Origin: an uncultured Clostridia bacterium
GTDB lineage: Bacteria > Bacillota > Clostridia > Christensenellales > UBA1242
Direction of reading: 5' to 3'
NCBI GenBank assembly: GCA_934747765.1
Contig: CAKVGZ010000004.1
Coordinates: forward strand, 47,627 to 111,626
DNA: 64,000 bases
Positions 16,987-26,107 of this stretch are shown one piece after another. Both the position numbers and the translations under genes were made by a program. The stretch's first letter is position 1; every line of letters begins with the position of its first letter. The notes beneath the pieces are model-generated. The model did no database searches. It was not told where the DNA came from and saw nothing but the letters and a program-made list of their open reading frames with translations.

Positions 16987-17574
16987 ATGGTTGTGGCATC
17001 TCAAATTTTTTCAGTTATTTTCACAGTTCTGACGCGCCTTCAAAAAACAAAGTCAAAAGCGCTAATCTTTTTGTGTCTTTCAACAATTTCATCAATTGCA
17101 ACATATTTTCTTTTGGACCAAGTTGCAGGAGTCTTTTTGGGAATTGCAACATTAATTAGGACGGCCATGTTTTTCTTGTATGACCATTTTAAATTGAAAC
17201 CTAACATATTTGTTCTTTTGACCTTTGAAATTTCTTTTATTATAATTGCAGGTGTCACATGGCAAAGTCCAATAGATTCGTTTATATTGCTGAGCATTTT
17301 TATGTTCACTTTTGTTTCGTGGCAAGATGACATGTATGTTTTAAGAATAGGAATGCTTGTTGACCCAATCCTTCACATAATATACAATTCTTTGATTGGC
17401 GCATATATTTCAATTGTGGGTCAAGTTGTGAGTCTTATTACTGCTGTTATTGCCATAATTTATTATGACATATATAAAAGAACAACACCTATAATAAAAA
17501 GGTTGCTATACTATGTTAAGCCAAAACGAAAAAGAAGACGTCTTCGTGCAAAATTAAGAAAAAGACAAACATAA
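16987..17574 (+). CDS. YgjV-family inner membrane protein
   Basis: A 195-residue polytopic protein with about six short hydrophobic segments and a very basic C-terminus (KPKRKRRRLRAKLRKRQ). The pattern of an N-terminal helix with QKTKSK, a GIATLIRTAMFF segment, TWQSPID, FVSWQDDMYVLRIGMLVDPILHIIYN and a final helix matches the Imp-YgjV family of uncharacterised bacterial membrane proteins. No function is established. There is no Shine-Dalgarno before the ATG; an extended -10 box ends 7 nt upstream, so the mRNA may be leaderless. Confidence 0.75.
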   Translation: MVVASQIFSVIFTVLTRLQKTKSKALIFLCLSTISSIATYFLLDQVAGVFLGIATLIRTAMFFLYDHFKLKPNIFVLLTFEISFIIIAGVTWQSPIDSFILLSIFMFTFVSWQDDMYVLRIGMLVDPILHIIYNSLIGAYISIVGQVVSLITAVIAIIYYDIYKRTTPIIKRLLYYVKPKRKRRRLRAKLRKRQT

Positions 17575-17604
17575 AAAAAATGGGAATGTGTATTCCCATT
17601 TTTT
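17573..17604. terminator. Bidirectional terminator
   Basis: AAAAAATGGGAAT, 4-nt loop, ATTCCCATTTTTT. It serves the convergent YgjV-like gene and the lipoprotein gene, with A/T runs on both sides. Confidence 0.85.
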
Positions 17605-18940
17605 ATGCCATTTTTTCTGGTGTTTTGCTTGAACTTTTGAGTTCAACACGATAGAGTGAAGTTTTTGTTGATTTGGTTGTGTCTTCAGCGAAGAAGTAGA
17701 AAAAGTCTTCATCTATGTCAAAAAAGTCGGTTTTGATTTTTAATGCTCCGCTGAGTTTAACTGCTTGTTCTGTGGTGTCGGTCAAACTACGTCTGTAGAT
17801 GGCGCTGTTCTTAACATAATAAATATATCCGTTTCTTGCAGTTATGATTGAAGTTACATCACTTTCAAGACTTTCGCCGTCAGTTCCTTCGAGATTTTTT
17901 ATGATAATTTTTTTTGACCCGTTGAGATATGCAAATCCAAGATTTTTTCCTTCTTTAATTCCAAGAGGAGCAATTGAAAGAGAGCTATCTGACAAATGTT
18001 TAATTTCTCCTGTTTCAAAAGTGTTTTCAATAGAATTTGAATAGATTGCTGATATGGAGATTGCGCCAATTAGTTCGGTTCTTGAATAGAACAGCCTGTT
18101 TCCCTCAAGAGAAAGAAGATTTATTGAGATTTTATCTTTTTCATAAACAGTAACAACATATCCTGATTTGATTTCAGCTTTATAAAGAGTGTTTCCGTTG
18201 CCAAGCCCGTTAACTTTGTCTTTTGTTTTTGTAAAATAAATATAGCAATTTATTGGAGTTGGATTTTCTTCATTATTAACAATGTTTGTTCTTGTTGGGA
18301 AAATTGCTTTTGTGACATCTTTTGCAATTGTTTTTGCAGTTCCGTTTTCTGAAACGGTTATGATTTCACTTCCTGTGTAAATCATTAAATAAACAGTTTT
18401 GTCTATCATAGTCATGGAATATTTTCCGCCACTAAATTTTTCTGTTTGATAGAGTTTCTTAACGTTGGACCCGTCAAGGTTGCAAGAATAGAATGTTAAA
18501 AGGTCATATCTAACTCCACTTTTGTCGGAATCGGTTGTTGGAGTTGCAAAATATAATTTATCTTTGAAAATATACAAACCACAATTTTCCGTTCCAACAG
18601 ATTTTTTGACCATAAGTTTGATATCGGAAAGGACAGGTGTTTCAGCTTCTGCAATTTTTTTTGTTGTCATTTTTGCACGGTAAATTCCTGTTTCTGAAAC
18701 ATCGCCTGAAATTAGTGAAGATTTGGTGTCGGCACTTGCAGAAGAAACTTTAAAATATGCATCAGTGAAATAGACATAACTTCCTTTTGTCACAACATAT
18801 CCACCATTGCCAGAAATTTCGTCTTCATATGCTGGACCACCAGTTAACACAATTTCGTTGTTGGAATTTCCGCATCCGGCAAACGTGAATCCAACAACAA
18901 TCAAACATAAAACTAAAATTGAAGAAATAAATTTTTTCAT
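17603..18940 (-). CDS. Lipoprotein with DUF5050-like beta-propeller
   Basis: A 445-residue secreted lipoprotein. The chosen ATG at 18940 begins MKKFISSILVLCLIVVGF, a good type II signal with lipobox FAGC, and has an AAAGGA site 8 nt upstream. The mature part shows repeats of the kind seen in DUF5050/WD40-like propellers of Clostridia: GIYRAKMTTKK, LTFYSCNLDGSNVKKLYQ, NTLYKAEI, IYYVKNSAIYRRSL and FFYFFAEDTTKSTKTSLYRVEL, each a strand-loop with Y/F-R or Y-x-x-x-L ending. These domains are usually extracellular binding scaffolds; no ligand can be named. It is a single gene with its own promoter and a shared terminator. Confidence 0.7.
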   Translation of the reverse strand: MKKFISSILVLCLIVVGFTFAGCGNSNNEIVLTGGPAYEDEISGNGGYVVTKGSYVYFTDAYFKVSSASADTKSSLISGDVSETGIYRAKMTTKKIAEAETPVLSDIKLMVKKSVGTENCGLYIFKDKLYFATPTTDSDKSGVRYDLLTFYSCNLDGSNVKKLYQTEKFSGGKYSMTMIDKTVYLMIYTGSEIITVSENGTAKTIAKDVTKAIFPTRTNIVNNEENPTPINCYIYFTKTKDKVNGLGNGNTLYKAEIKSGYVVTVYEKDKISINLLSLEGNRLFYSRTELIGAISISAIYSNSIENTFETGEIKHLSDSSLSIAPLGIKEGKNLGFAYLNGSKKIIIKNLEGTDGESLESDVTSIITARNGYIYYVKNSAIYRRSLTDTTEQAVKLSGALKIKTDFFDIDEDFFYFFAEDTTKSTKTSLYRVELKSSSKTPEKMA

Positions 18941-18963
18941 AGTCCGTCCTTTTATACGCACCA

Positions 18964-18992
18964 ATGTTATCATTTTTTATAATTTAAGTCAA
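18964..18992 (-). promoter_or_regulatory. Promoter of the propeller lipoprotein gene
   Basis: Minus-strand TTGACT (18987-18992), 17-bp spacer, TAACAT (18964-18969). It lies in the gap after the hydrolase gene. Confidence 0.65.
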
Positions 18993-18996
18993 ACAA

Positions 18997-19932
18997 TTAT
19001 TCATTGATCCATTTGTCCAAAAAAGAAAGAAGTTTTTGTTGATATTTTTCTTTATTTTTTGCATAGCTTTGCACGTGACCAGCCCCTTCGGTGATGAAAA
19101 GTTCACATTTGCTTTTGTCACTAACTGCAAACATATCTTTTGACATGTGGCAAGGAACAAACCTGTCCTCGGAGCCATGAAAAAACAATATTGGCAAATT
19201 TGTTTTTCGAACAGCATCAATTGGTTTCACACGTTTAAGGTCAAACTTGGCAAAAATTTTGCAACAAACATTTGCAACAGGCAAAACCAAAAATGGAGGA
19301 ATGTGCAACTTTTTTTTGCAAACATATTCAAGTTGATTGTAGGCATCTTTGTAGCCACTGTCTGCAACAACACATTTTACATTTTCAGGAAGGTTTTCTC
19401 CGCTTGCAAGAATGACCGTTGCCGCGCCCATGGAAATTCCCAAAAGAACAATTTTTGCAGATGCTCCAAAAATTTCTTTTGCTTTGATTGTCCAAGCAAC
19501 AATGTCATCCTTTTCGAAAAATCCCATGGAAACATATTTCCCTGTTGTTTCGCCATGAGAACGAAGGTCAATTGCAAGAATGTTGTAGTCTTGCTCGTAA
19601 AGGAATTTTGCTTGAGGACTCATATCTTTATAAAATCCAAAAATTCCATGTACGCAAATGGCAACTTTGTTTGAACTTCTGCGAAGAATGACGCCAGACA
19701 ATTTTTCTTTTCCACTTCTCACAACAATTTTTTCAGTTTTGACTTTGTCCCACCACGAATAGTCGATGTTGTATGATTCCAGTTTTTTTCGAAATCCGCC
19801 GTTGATGATTTTTCCTGCAAAACATCCCTTTCTCAGCGAAACAAAAAAAGTTATTGTGCCAATGAGAATCCACAAAAGAAACAGGCCAAACAAACATCCA
19901 AAAATAATCAAACAAATAGTCAAAGTTGACAT
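18997..19932 (-). CDS. Membrane-anchored alpha/beta hydrolase
   Basis: A 311-residue serine hydrolase of the alpha/beta fold. One N-terminal membrane helix (about 5-32) would anchor it with the catalytic domain outside or at the membrane. Visible elements are the oxyanion-hole HGIFG, the nucleophile elbow GISMGA, an acid in HGSEDRFVP and the catalytic His in EGAGHVQSY. DLRSHGETTGKYVSMGFFEKDD is the common second strand region of the YqkD/BAAT-like group. The substrate cannot be deduced. The start at 19932 has an AAAGGAG site. Confidence 0.88.
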   Translation of the reverse strand: MSTLTICLIIFGCLFGLFLLWILIGTITFFVSLRKGCFAGKIINGGFRKKLESYNIDYSWWDKVKTEKIVVRSGKEKLSGVILRRSSNKVAICVHGIFGFYKDMSPQAKFLYEQDYNILAIDLRSHGETTGKYVSMGFFEKDDIVAWTIKAKEIFGASAKIVLLGISMGAATVILASGENLPENVKCVVADSGYKDAYNQLEYVCKKKLHIPPFLVLPVANVCCKIFAKFDLKRVKPIDAVRKTNLPILFFHGSEDRFVPCHMSKDMFAVSDKSKCELFITEGAGHVQSYAKNKEKYQQKLLSFLDKWINE

Positions 19933-19976
19933 AGTGCTCCTTTATTGAAAGTATAGTCAAAATTTTGTCTTTTACA

Positions 19977-20006
19977 AACAAAAAACCTTCTTTGAAAAAG
20001 AAGGTT
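19977..20006 (-). terminator. Terminator of the acidic-tail membrane protein gene
   Basis: AACCTTCTTT (19984-19993) with AAAGAAGGTT (19997-20006); on the minus strand a T run follows the stem. Confidence 0.8.
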
Positions 20007-20012
20007 AAATGA

Positions 20013-20399
20013 TTATATCGCAAGAACTGCAATTGAAACCAGCGGAAGCACAAGATGAACGGAGAAAACAAACCTTTTTTCTTTAGACATCTTGATAATT
20101 TCAATAATAAGCCCTGCAAGAGCAACGGCAAAAGAAATGAAGAATAAAATTCCTGCAGTTAACAACGAACCCGTGCTTCCCAAAATAGGAAGGAACTTAA
20201 CAAACATTGTTAAGAAGAAAGATATAATTGAAAGAGAAATTGGAAGAAAGTCGAAACTAAAAGCATTTTTAAAGAAATTGTTTCCGCTTTGTTTTTCCAT
20301 TTTCAAAACTTTTTGTTTTTTGATTTTTTTTGGTTCGACAACAATTTCAGGTTCAACAGATTGTTCTTCGTCGTCAGACAAAATATCGTAATCGTTCAT
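20013..20399 (-). CDS. Small membrane protein with acidic N-terminus, unrecognised
   Basis: A 128-residue protein. The first 25 residues are acidic (DILSDDEEQSVEPEIVVEP), then a lysine-rich stretch, then three hydrophobic segments (about 50-65, 70-95 and 110-128) ending directly at the C-terminus. No family is recognised. It has a strong AAGGAG site before the ATG at 20399 and its own terminator, so it is very likely expressed. It lies alone between the hydrolase gene and the following small gene. Confidence 0.65.
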   Translation of the reverse strand: MNDYDILSDDEEQSVEPEIVVEPKKIKKQKVLKMEKQSGNNFFKNAFSFDFLPISLSIISFFLTMFVKFLPILGSTGSLLTAGILFFISFAVALAGLIIEIIKMSKEKRFVFSVHLVLPLVSIAVLAI

Positions 20400-20551
20400 A
20401 TAAATCTCCTTTTTGTGAAATAATTATAACACATCAATTTTTAAAATCAAGAAGAAATAAAAAATTTTTTATCATCTTATGTACAAAATTGTCGTTTTTT
20501 TTCTATTTATAAAACATTATATACATATATGAAAAGAAAGGAGTTTTTGTC

Positions 20552-20578
20552 AAAAAAATCCACCTGAGAAAGTGGATT
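20552..20578 (-). terminator. Terminator of the small helical-protein gene
   Basis: AATCCAC, 8-nt loop, GTGGATT, followed on the minus strand by a seven-T run; it overlaps the stop codon. Confidence 0.75.
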
Positions 20579-21005
20579 ATTTTTCTTCAAACAAATTTCT
20601 ATTTAGGCCATAGGTTTCAAGGTCGTCTGCAAGATTAAACTTTATGTTTTCTATGTGACTTTCATATTTTTTAAATTCTTGTTTAAGGTTTTCATCAAGG
20701 TCGGCAGTGTTAGAAAGAACTTCATAGTGGTCGCAAATAAGTTCAATAAGTTTTTTTGATGAAAGTGACATTGTGATTAAACAAGAAATTTCTTTTTTGT
20801 CTTGATTCATTGCTTTTTCATAAGCATCAAATAGGTTTCCAATAAACAAGCAACTGCCCATATAATCGGAAAGTTGAGATTTTTCTTTTCCTTCTTCTTT
20901 TTGTCTGCGGATGATATTAAGCCTTCTGAACATTTCGTCAGTAAGACCGGATGCTTTGTAATACTTATCAATATTTTTTAAAATTTCAACATTTTTCAAA
21001 TTCAT
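20577..21005 (-). CDS. Uncharacterised helical protein
   Basis: A 142-residue soluble protein from the ATG at 21005, which has AAGGAG 6 nt upstream. The sequence is predicted largely helical, with heptad-like stretches (DEMFRRLNIIRRQKEEGKEKSQL and ENLKQEFKKYESHIENIKFNL) and no membrane segment. I do not recognise a family. It lies downstream of tRNA-Ser on the same strand and ends in a terminator. Confidence 0.6.
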   Translation of the reverse strand: MNLKNVEILKNIDKYYKASGLTDEMFRRLNIIRRQKEEGKEKSQLSDYMGSCLFIGNLFDAYEKAMNQDKKEISCLITMSLSSKKLIELICDHYEVLSNTADLDENLKQEFKKYESHIENIKFNLADDLETYGLNRNLFEEK

Positions 21006-21119
21006 AAAAACTCCTTGCATACATTCTACACTATCTCCCGCTTTTGTCAAGAAATAGTGTTAAAAAAAAGAAAACTTAAATGTAATCCTACGGATAAAAC
21101 AGAAGTTCCCTTTTCTATT

Positions 21120-21207
21120 TGGCGGAGAGGGCGGGATTTGAACCCGCGGTTGCTTTCACAACACCGGTTTTCGAGACCAGCACATTCGACCACTCTGACA
21201 CCTCTCC
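21120..21207 (-). tRNA. tRNA-Ser (anticodon CGA)
   Basis: The acceptor stem is GGAGAGG (starting at 21207) with CCTCTCC, then discriminator G and an encoded CCA (21120-21122). The anticodon loop CTCGAAA carries CGA at 21171-21173, reading UCG. The long variable arm typical of class II serine tRNAs is present, and the T arm has GGTTCAAATCC. It follows the ychF and small-protein genes on the same strand. Confidence 0.97.
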
Positions 21208-21267
21208 ATTTCTTTGTGATTTCCACCACAAAGTTTAGCATATTAAGTTTTTGATTGCAAGAAAATT

Positions 21268-21432
21268 TTATTGCCCTTGTTCAGCATCTTTTTCAGCAGT
21301 TGCCTCAAAATTCTCTTTCTTTTGATCATTCAAACTTGGGAAAATCGAACAAAACAGTTTTGCAAAATTATCATTCAAATTTGATGACGAATTACTTTCT
21401 TTCATCTTTGTGTTTAAATCTTTTATATCCAT
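21268..21432 (-). CDS. Small uncharacterised protein downstream of ychF
   Basis: A 54-residue protein beginning MDIKDLNTKMKESNSSSN and ending AEKDAEQGQ. The start ATG at 21432 has an AGGAG site 6-7 nt upstream and lies 10 nt after the ychF stop, so it is probably the second gene of that operon. The middle segment NDNFAKLFCSIFPSLNDQ could form a short amphipathic helix. No family is recognised. It is supported by the good ribosome-binding site and spacing only. Confidence 0.55.
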   Translation of the reverse strand: MDIKDLNTKMKESNSSSNLNDNFAKLFCSIFPSLNDQKKENFEATAEKDAEQGQ

Positions 21433-21442
21433 AAATTTTCTC

Positions 21443-22531
21443 CTAAACGTTAAATCTAAAAAGCATTATGTCGCCATCTTCAACAACATAGTCTTTTCCT
21501 TCAATTCGAACTTTCCCTTTTTCTCTTGCAGAAAGATATGACCCGCAAGCAATTAAGTCGTCAAACTTCACAACTTCTGCTTTTATAAATCCCTTTTCGA
21601 AGTCTGTGTGGATTTTGCCCGCCGCCTGAGGCGCTTTGGAACCTTTTTTTATTGTCCATGCACGAACTTCTTTTTCTCCAGCAGTCAAAAAACTCATGAG
21701 CCCAAGAAGACTGTAACTTGCGGAAACAAGTTTTTCAAGACCACTTTCTTTTATGCCAAGTTCTTCTTTAAAAAGATTTCGGTCTTCTTCTGAAAGCGCT
21801 GAAAGTTCTTCTTCAATTTTTGCTGAAAGAGCAATAACTTCAGCATGCTCTTCTTTTGCAATTTCTTCAACAATTTTGACGTTGCTGTTTTCTTTTCCAA
21901 TTTCATCTTCACCGATGTTTGCAACATATATAACTGGCTTTGACGAAAGCAGGAAGAAAGAATCGAGAATTTTCTTTTGGTCATCTGAAAGTTCAACACT
22001 TCTGGCGGGTTTCCCATTTTCGAGAGCGGGTTTTATTTTTTCCAGAACTTCAAATTCTTCTTTTGTTCCTTTTTCACCAACCTTCAAAAGTTTTTGTGTT
22101 TTTTCATATCTTTTGTTAACTGTTTCAAGGTCTGCAAGAACAAGTTCAAGATTGATGACTTCAATGTCCCTTCTTGGGTCCACTGAACCTGAAACGTGAA
22201 TGATTTTTTCATTTTCGAAACATCTAACAACGTGAACAATTGCATCAACTTCACGAATGTGGCTGAGAAATTTGTTTCCCAATCCTTCGCCTTTGCTTGC
22301 CCCTGCAACAAGACCTGCAATGTCAACAAATTCGATTGTTGCGGGAACGATTTTGTTTGTGTTATAGAATTTTGCAAGAACATTCAATCTTTCGTCTGGA
22401 ACGTCAACAACGCCCACGTTAGGCTCAATTGTGCAAAAAGGATAGTTTGCACTTTCTGCTCCTGCATTTGTTATTGCATTGAATAATGTGCTTTTGCCAA
22501 CATTTGGAAGTCCAACAACGCCAATCTTCAT
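21443..22531 (-). CDS. ychF: Redox-regulated ATPase YchF
   Basis: An Obg-related P-loop ATPase that binds ribosomes and is linked to oxidative stress responses. The G1 loop [15 protein letters not shown] is at residues 7-21; [23 protein letters not shown] is the G3 region; the C-terminal TGS-like domain contains [25 protein letters not shown]. At 362 residues it is of family length. The ATG has an AGGAG site. It diverges from uppP with 73 bp between starts. Confidence 0.97.
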   Translation of the reverse strand: MKIGVVGLPNVGKSTLFNAITNAGAESANYPFCTIEPNVGVVDVPDERLNVLAKFYNTNKIVPATIEFVDIAGLVAGASKGEGLGNKFLSHIREVDAIVHVVRCFENEKIIHVSGSVDPRRDIEVINLELVLADLETVNKRYEKTQKLLKVGEKGTKEEFEVLEKIKPALENGKPARSVELSDDQKKILDSFFLLSSKPVIYVANIGEDEIGKENSNVKIVEEIAKEEHAEVIALSAKIEEELSALSEEDRNLFKEELGIKESGLEKLVSASYSLLGLMSFLTAGEKEVRAWTIKKGSKAPQAAGKIHTDFEKGFIKAEVVKFDDLIACGSYLSAREKGKVRIEGKDYVVEDGDIMLFRFNV

Positions 22532-22604
22532 TTTTTTCTCCTGTCACTAATAAAATTTGAATGTAAACATATATTAAAATAAAAAGGAGAAAATTGCAAG
22601 AAAA

Positions 22605-23396
22605 ATGACGCTTTGGATTGCATTAATTTTGGGATTGGTTCAAGGTTTGACAGAATTTCTGCCCGTTTCGAGCAGTGGTCATTTGACTTTGCTGAACAAA
22701 ATATTTGGCATAGAGGGAAACACCTTGCTTTTGACCATTCTTCTTCATGTTGCAACATTGTTTGCAGTTTTCTTTGTTTTGAGAAAAGAAATTTGGCAAC
22801 TCATTCGCCATCCATTTTCGTTGGAAGCAAGAAATTTGTATATCGCCACAATTCCAACTGTGCTGATTGTGCTTCTTAGCAAAGGTTTTTTGGAAGACCA
22901 ATTTTCAAGTGCGAAACTGCTTCCATATTGTTTTATCTTAACAGCAATTTTGCTGGCAGTCACCAATGTTATTGATGAAAGGAACAAAAAGAAAAATCTT
23001 TATTATCCAGACCAAGGGTTTAGGAACAACGTCAGAAGTTCGCTGGTTATGGGGATTGCACAAGGGCTTGCTGTGCTTCCGGGCATTTCTCGTTCTGGCT
23101 CAACCATTTGTGCTGGACTGCTTGCAGGAGAAAATCGCGAAAAAACTGCAAAGTTTTCTTTTCTTATGAGCATTCCAATAATACTGGGCTCGATGCTCTA
23201 TGAAATTCTTAAAGGAGATTATGGAACGCTTGCTTCGACGTCTATGATTGCTCCGCTGATTGTTGCATTCTTGTCTGCTTTTCTTGTTGGAATTTTTTCC
23301 ATCAAACTTATGCTAAGAGTTGTGCAAAATGCAAAATATTATTGGTTCTCAATTTATTTGGTGGGAGTTTCAATTCTTGCATTTTTCGTTGTTTAG
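22605..23396 (+). CDS. uppP: Undecaprenyl-diphosphatase UppP/BacA
   Basis: An integral membrane phosphatase that recycles the undecaprenyl carrier of cell-wall synthesis and can confer bacitracin resistance. The two family active-site motifs are clear: QGLTEFLPVSSSGHL near residues 15-29 and PGISRSGSTI near 163, both embedded in a multi-helix protein of 263 residues. The Shine-Dalgarno AAGGAG is about 15 nt before the ATG, longer than usual, but the N-terminus fits the family. It is the first gene after the switch to plus-strand orientation. Confidence 0.97.
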   Translation: MTLWIALILGLVQGLTEFLPVSSSGHLTLLNKIFGIEGNTLLLTILLHVATLFAVFFVLRKEIWQLIRHPFSLEARNLYIATIPTVLIVLLSKGFLEDQFSSAKLLPYCFILTAILLAVTNVIDERNKKKNLYYPDQGFRNNVRSSLVMGIAQGLAVLPGISRSGSTICAGLLAGENREKTAKFSFLMSIPIILGSMLYEILKGDYGTLASTSMIAPLIVAFLSAFLVGIFSIKLMLRVVQNAKYYWFSIYLVGVSILAFFVV

Positions 23397-23438
23397 AAAG
23401 TGATTTAAATGGAAATAATCCCATGAAAGGGGATTGTT

Positions 23439-23687
23439 ATGAGAAGAAACACTATAAGTCTGGAAGAAGTCAAAAACAAAATTCGCGATCTTAAAGGTCA
23501 GTATATTTCAATGGCAATTAACAGAGGAAGAAAGAAAATCGATTATTTCAATGCTGTGATAGACAACATTTATCCAAGTGTGTTCACGGTTAAGGTGAAC
23601 GCAGTGAACCAACTTGACACTCAAACGTTTTCATACTTTGATGTTCTTTGTGGCGATGTTGAGATTGAAAAAATTTCTGGGGCTTAA
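23439..23687 (+). CDS. veg: Veg family protein
   Basis: An 82-residue protein. ISLEEVKNKIRDLKGQYISMAINRGRKKID and the beta-rich remainder (GVYPSVFTVKV-like and FSYFDVLCGDVEI) match Veg/DUF1021, a small Firmicutes protein that influences biofilm formation in B. subtilis and often lies near the origin. The ribosome-binding site AAAGGGGAT precedes the ATG. It is 42 nt after uppP and could be co-transcribed. Confidence 0.9.
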   Translation: MRRNTISLEEVKNKIRDLKGQYISMAINRGRKKIDYFNAVIDNIYPSVFTVKVNAVNQLDTQTFSYFDVLCGDVEIEKISGA

Positions 23688-23706
23688 TAAAACTTGTAGA
23701 AATTAG

Positions 23707-23734
23707 TTGTTTTTTGTCGAAAATAATATATAAT
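23707..23734 (+). promoter_or_regulatory. Promoter with overlapping 0A-box-like site, predicting a leaderless mRNA
   Basis: TTGTTT (23707-23712), 16-bp spacer, TATAAT (23729-23734), then 7 nt to the GTG start. A perfect match to the Spo0A box consensus, TTTGTCGAA, lies at 23713-23721 between -35 and -10. Spo0A boxes are well known; the link to the Spo0A-like gene at 44.7 kb is inference. Confidence 0.6.
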
Positions 23735-23741
23735 ATAGGTC

Positions 23742-24746
23742 GTGCATTGTACGACCAAAAGAAGATTATATAGAAAAATATTTCTTGCTTTTGTGTTGAT
23801 AACATCATTTATGTTGTTATCAATATTTTTTGTTGCTTGCTCGAAAGAATCGAGTGGAAGCATCGGCTCTGCTGTGCTTGGAAAAACAGAAACGGAAGAA
23901 AATTATGAAGTTATTCCTCCTGCTGAAAATGACCCAATTGATGAACCGGAAACAAAAGAAGAGCCAAAGAAAGATGACAATGATTCAGGCGAAATTGACG
24001 AACCCGACGTTCCAGACCGCGAAGCAGAATCTGAAGATAACATTGAACCTTCGGTGCCAGATTGTGGAGAGGAAAAAGATTTAGAGGAAGAGGAAAAGCC
24101 CGAGCCAATTTCGGACAAGGTTGAAATATGTTTCCTTGGAAATCAACCTTGCAAATGCGGAGCATATAGAGATGGCTCTCATGAAATTTATACAATCAAG
24201 ATAACTTCTTGTCGAAAATTGTCAATTGAGAATTATATAATTGAAAAGTCTGATAATATAATTGTTGTGGAAAATTCTCAAGTTTTAACGCAAACAGAAA
24301 AAGGAACTGAACTTTGTTTCAGTTTCTATTTCGTGCAAAATATAGAAAGTTACATGAAAGCAAGCTCCCTTGACGACAACAAAAATGTTGTTGCAGAGAG
24401 CGAAAAGATAACATTTGAACTTGAAGAAATAATAGATTTGCCAAGTTATTCGTTCGAATTTTCTTCCAGTGACAAAGTTGCAATTTACGATTTTGAAAAT
24501 GATGTCATCGAAGTGGATTTTGCTTTATCTAAATCTGTTTACTTCGGAATAAGTCTTTTGAAAGATGGAAAATGTTTTGCCACATCAACTTTGACCGCAA
24601 AACTTTCAGATGAATCATTTGGAGTTTTCTCAACACCAATCTACAATCGAATATATTTGAAACTAAAAAAGACCGGTGAGTTTAGTTTAACAATAGCCGA
24701 CGTAAAATATGAAATAAGTCGAACAATCAAAATTGTTGTCCGATAG
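23742..24746 (+). CDS. Lipoprotein with acidic linker and unrecognised domain
   Basis: A 334-residue lipoprotein from the GTG at 23742. Basic N-terminus (TTKRRLYRK), hydrophobic core and lipobox FVAC near residue 32. An extended Glu/Asp/Pro-rich linker of about 80 residues follows (DEPETKEEPKKDD, EEKDLEEEEKPEP), then about 200 residues of probable beta-sandwich domains. The exact type is not recognised; two similar halves (EICFLGNQP... and ...YSFEFSSSDKVAIYDFEND) may each be an Ig-like fold. No ribosome-binding site precedes the GTG; the -10 box is 7 nt upstream, so a leaderless transcript is likely. mnmE follows 20 nt downstream. Confidence 0.68.
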   Translation: MHCTTKRRLYRKIFLAFVLITSFMLLSIFFVACSKESSGSIGSAVLGKTETEENYEVIPPAENDPIDEPETKEEPKKDDNDSGEIDEPDVPDREAESEDNIEPSVPDCGEEKDLEEEEKPEPISDKVEICFLGNQPCKCGAYRDGSHEIYTIKITSCRKLSIENYIIEKSDNIIVVENSQVLTQTEKGTELCFSFYFVQNIESYMKASSLDDNKNVVAESEKITFELEEIIDLPSYSFEFSSSDKVAIYDFENDVIEVDFALSKSVYFGISLLKDGKCFATSTLTAKLSDESFGVFSTPIYNRIYLKLKKTGEFSLTIADVKYEISRTIKIVVR

Positions 24747-24765
24747 TTTTTTCAAGGAGAAATTT

Positions 24766-26106
24766 ATGGGAAACAAGACAATTTGTGCAATTTCAACACC
24801 TCTTGGCAACAGTGCAATTAATGTTATTAGAATGAGTGGAAAAGATAGTCTGGAGATTATAAAAAAATTTTTTGATTCGAAAAGTTTGAACTTTTCAAAC
24901 ATTGAACCAAGAAAAATGTATCTTGGAAACTTTAAGTGTGGGAACATAGACGAAAGATGTTTGATGGTGTATTTCAAAGGACCTATGTCGTTCACAGGCG
25001 AAGATATTGTTGAACTGCAAATTCATGGTGGCGAGTTTTTGGCGAAAGAAATTTTAGGTGTTCTTGCAAAAGAATGCTCTCTTGCAAGCCCTGGAGAATT
25101 TTCGAAACGTGCATTTTTCAATGGCAAAATGTCGCTTAGCGAAGCGGAAGGGCTTATTGACGTTATCAATGCCGAAAGCGAAGAAGAACTTAAAAGTGCA
25201 TATTCTCTTTCAACAGGAAGATTTAACAAACAAATTGTCAGTTTCCAAAAAGAACTCACAGATGTTCTTGCACAAATTGAAGTTGCCCTCGACTATCCTG
25301 AACATGACGAAGAACTTATAACAACCGAAAATGCCAGAAAGGTGTTGTTGGAAATTTCAGAAAAACTTGGGGAGATAATAAAAAATTCAAGTAGTGGCGA
25401 AAAGTTGAAAAGCGGAGTTAACATTGCAATTGTGGGAAGCCCAAATGTTGGGAAGTCAAGTTTGCTGAATGCTTTGCTTGGAAAAGATAGAGCCATTGTC
25501 AGTTCAATTGCAGGAACAACAAGAGATACAATTTCAGAAACAATTTTGTATAAAGGCATAAAGTTCAACCTAACAGACACTGCAGGCATTCGCGCTGGCG
25601 GTGACGAAATTGAAAATATAGGAATTGAAAAAGCAAGAAAAGAAATTGAAGAAAGTGACCTTGTTCTTTTTGTTGTTGACTTGTCGCGAAAACTAAATGA
25701 TGAAGAAAAGCAATTGTTGTCTTCTCTCGATAAATCAAAAACAATTATTGTCAAAAACAAATCCGACATAGAAAAATTGGACGAAATTTCAAATTTTGAA
25801 AGTGTGAAAATAAGTGCACTGAAAGAAGATAATTTGGAAGTGCTTTTGAAACGCATCTACGAAAAAACAATAGAAGAAAAAATTGACACTTCCAAAATGG
25901 TGTTGACAAACCTGCGACACGTAAATATATTAAAGGAAGCAAAAGAGATTTCCGATTCGACACTTGAAAGCCTTCAAATGTTGACGCTTGATGTTGTTGC
26001 ATTCGAGATAAAAAGAATTTGGGAAACACTTGGGAAAATAACTGGCGAAACAGAGAATGAAAAAATAGTCGACCAAATTTTCTCAAAATTTTGTTTAGGG
26101 AAATAA
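24766..26106 (+). CDS. mnmE: tRNA uridine-5-carboxymethylaminomethyl(34) synthesis GTPase MnmE
   Basis: With MnmG it installs the cmnm5 group on U34 of several tRNAs. I choose the ATG at 24766 (446 residues) with AAGGAG 6 nt upstream. The N-terminal domain starts [21 protein letters not shown]; the inserted G domain has G1 [15 protein letters not shown]3 DTAGI and NKSD; the C-terminal catalytic motif is CLGK at the very end, matching the C-x-G-K rule. It is in an operon with mnmG (1-nt gap), rsmG and probably parAB. Confidence 0.98.
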   Translation: MGNKTICAISTPLGNSAINVIRMSGKDSLEIIKKFFDSKSLNFSNIEPRKMYLGNFKCGNIDERCLMVYFKGPMSFTGEDIVELQIHGGEFLAKEILGVLAKECSLASPGEFSKRAFFNGKMSLSEAEGLIDVINAESEEELKSAYSLSTGRFNKQIVSFQKELTDVLAQIEVALDYPEHDEELITTENARKVLLEISEKLGEIIKNSSSGEKLKSGVNIAIVGSPNVGKSSLLNALLGKDRAIVSSIAGTTRDTISETILYKGIKFNLTDTAGIRAGGDEIENIGIEKARKEIEESDLVLFVVDLSRKLNDEEKQLLSSLDKSKTIIVKNKSDIEKLDEISNFESVKISALKEDNLEVLLKRIYEKTIEEKIDTSKMVLTNLRHVNILKEAKEISDSTLESLQMLTLDVVAFEIKRIWETLGKITGETENEKIVDQIFSKFCLGK

Positions 26107-26107
26107 A

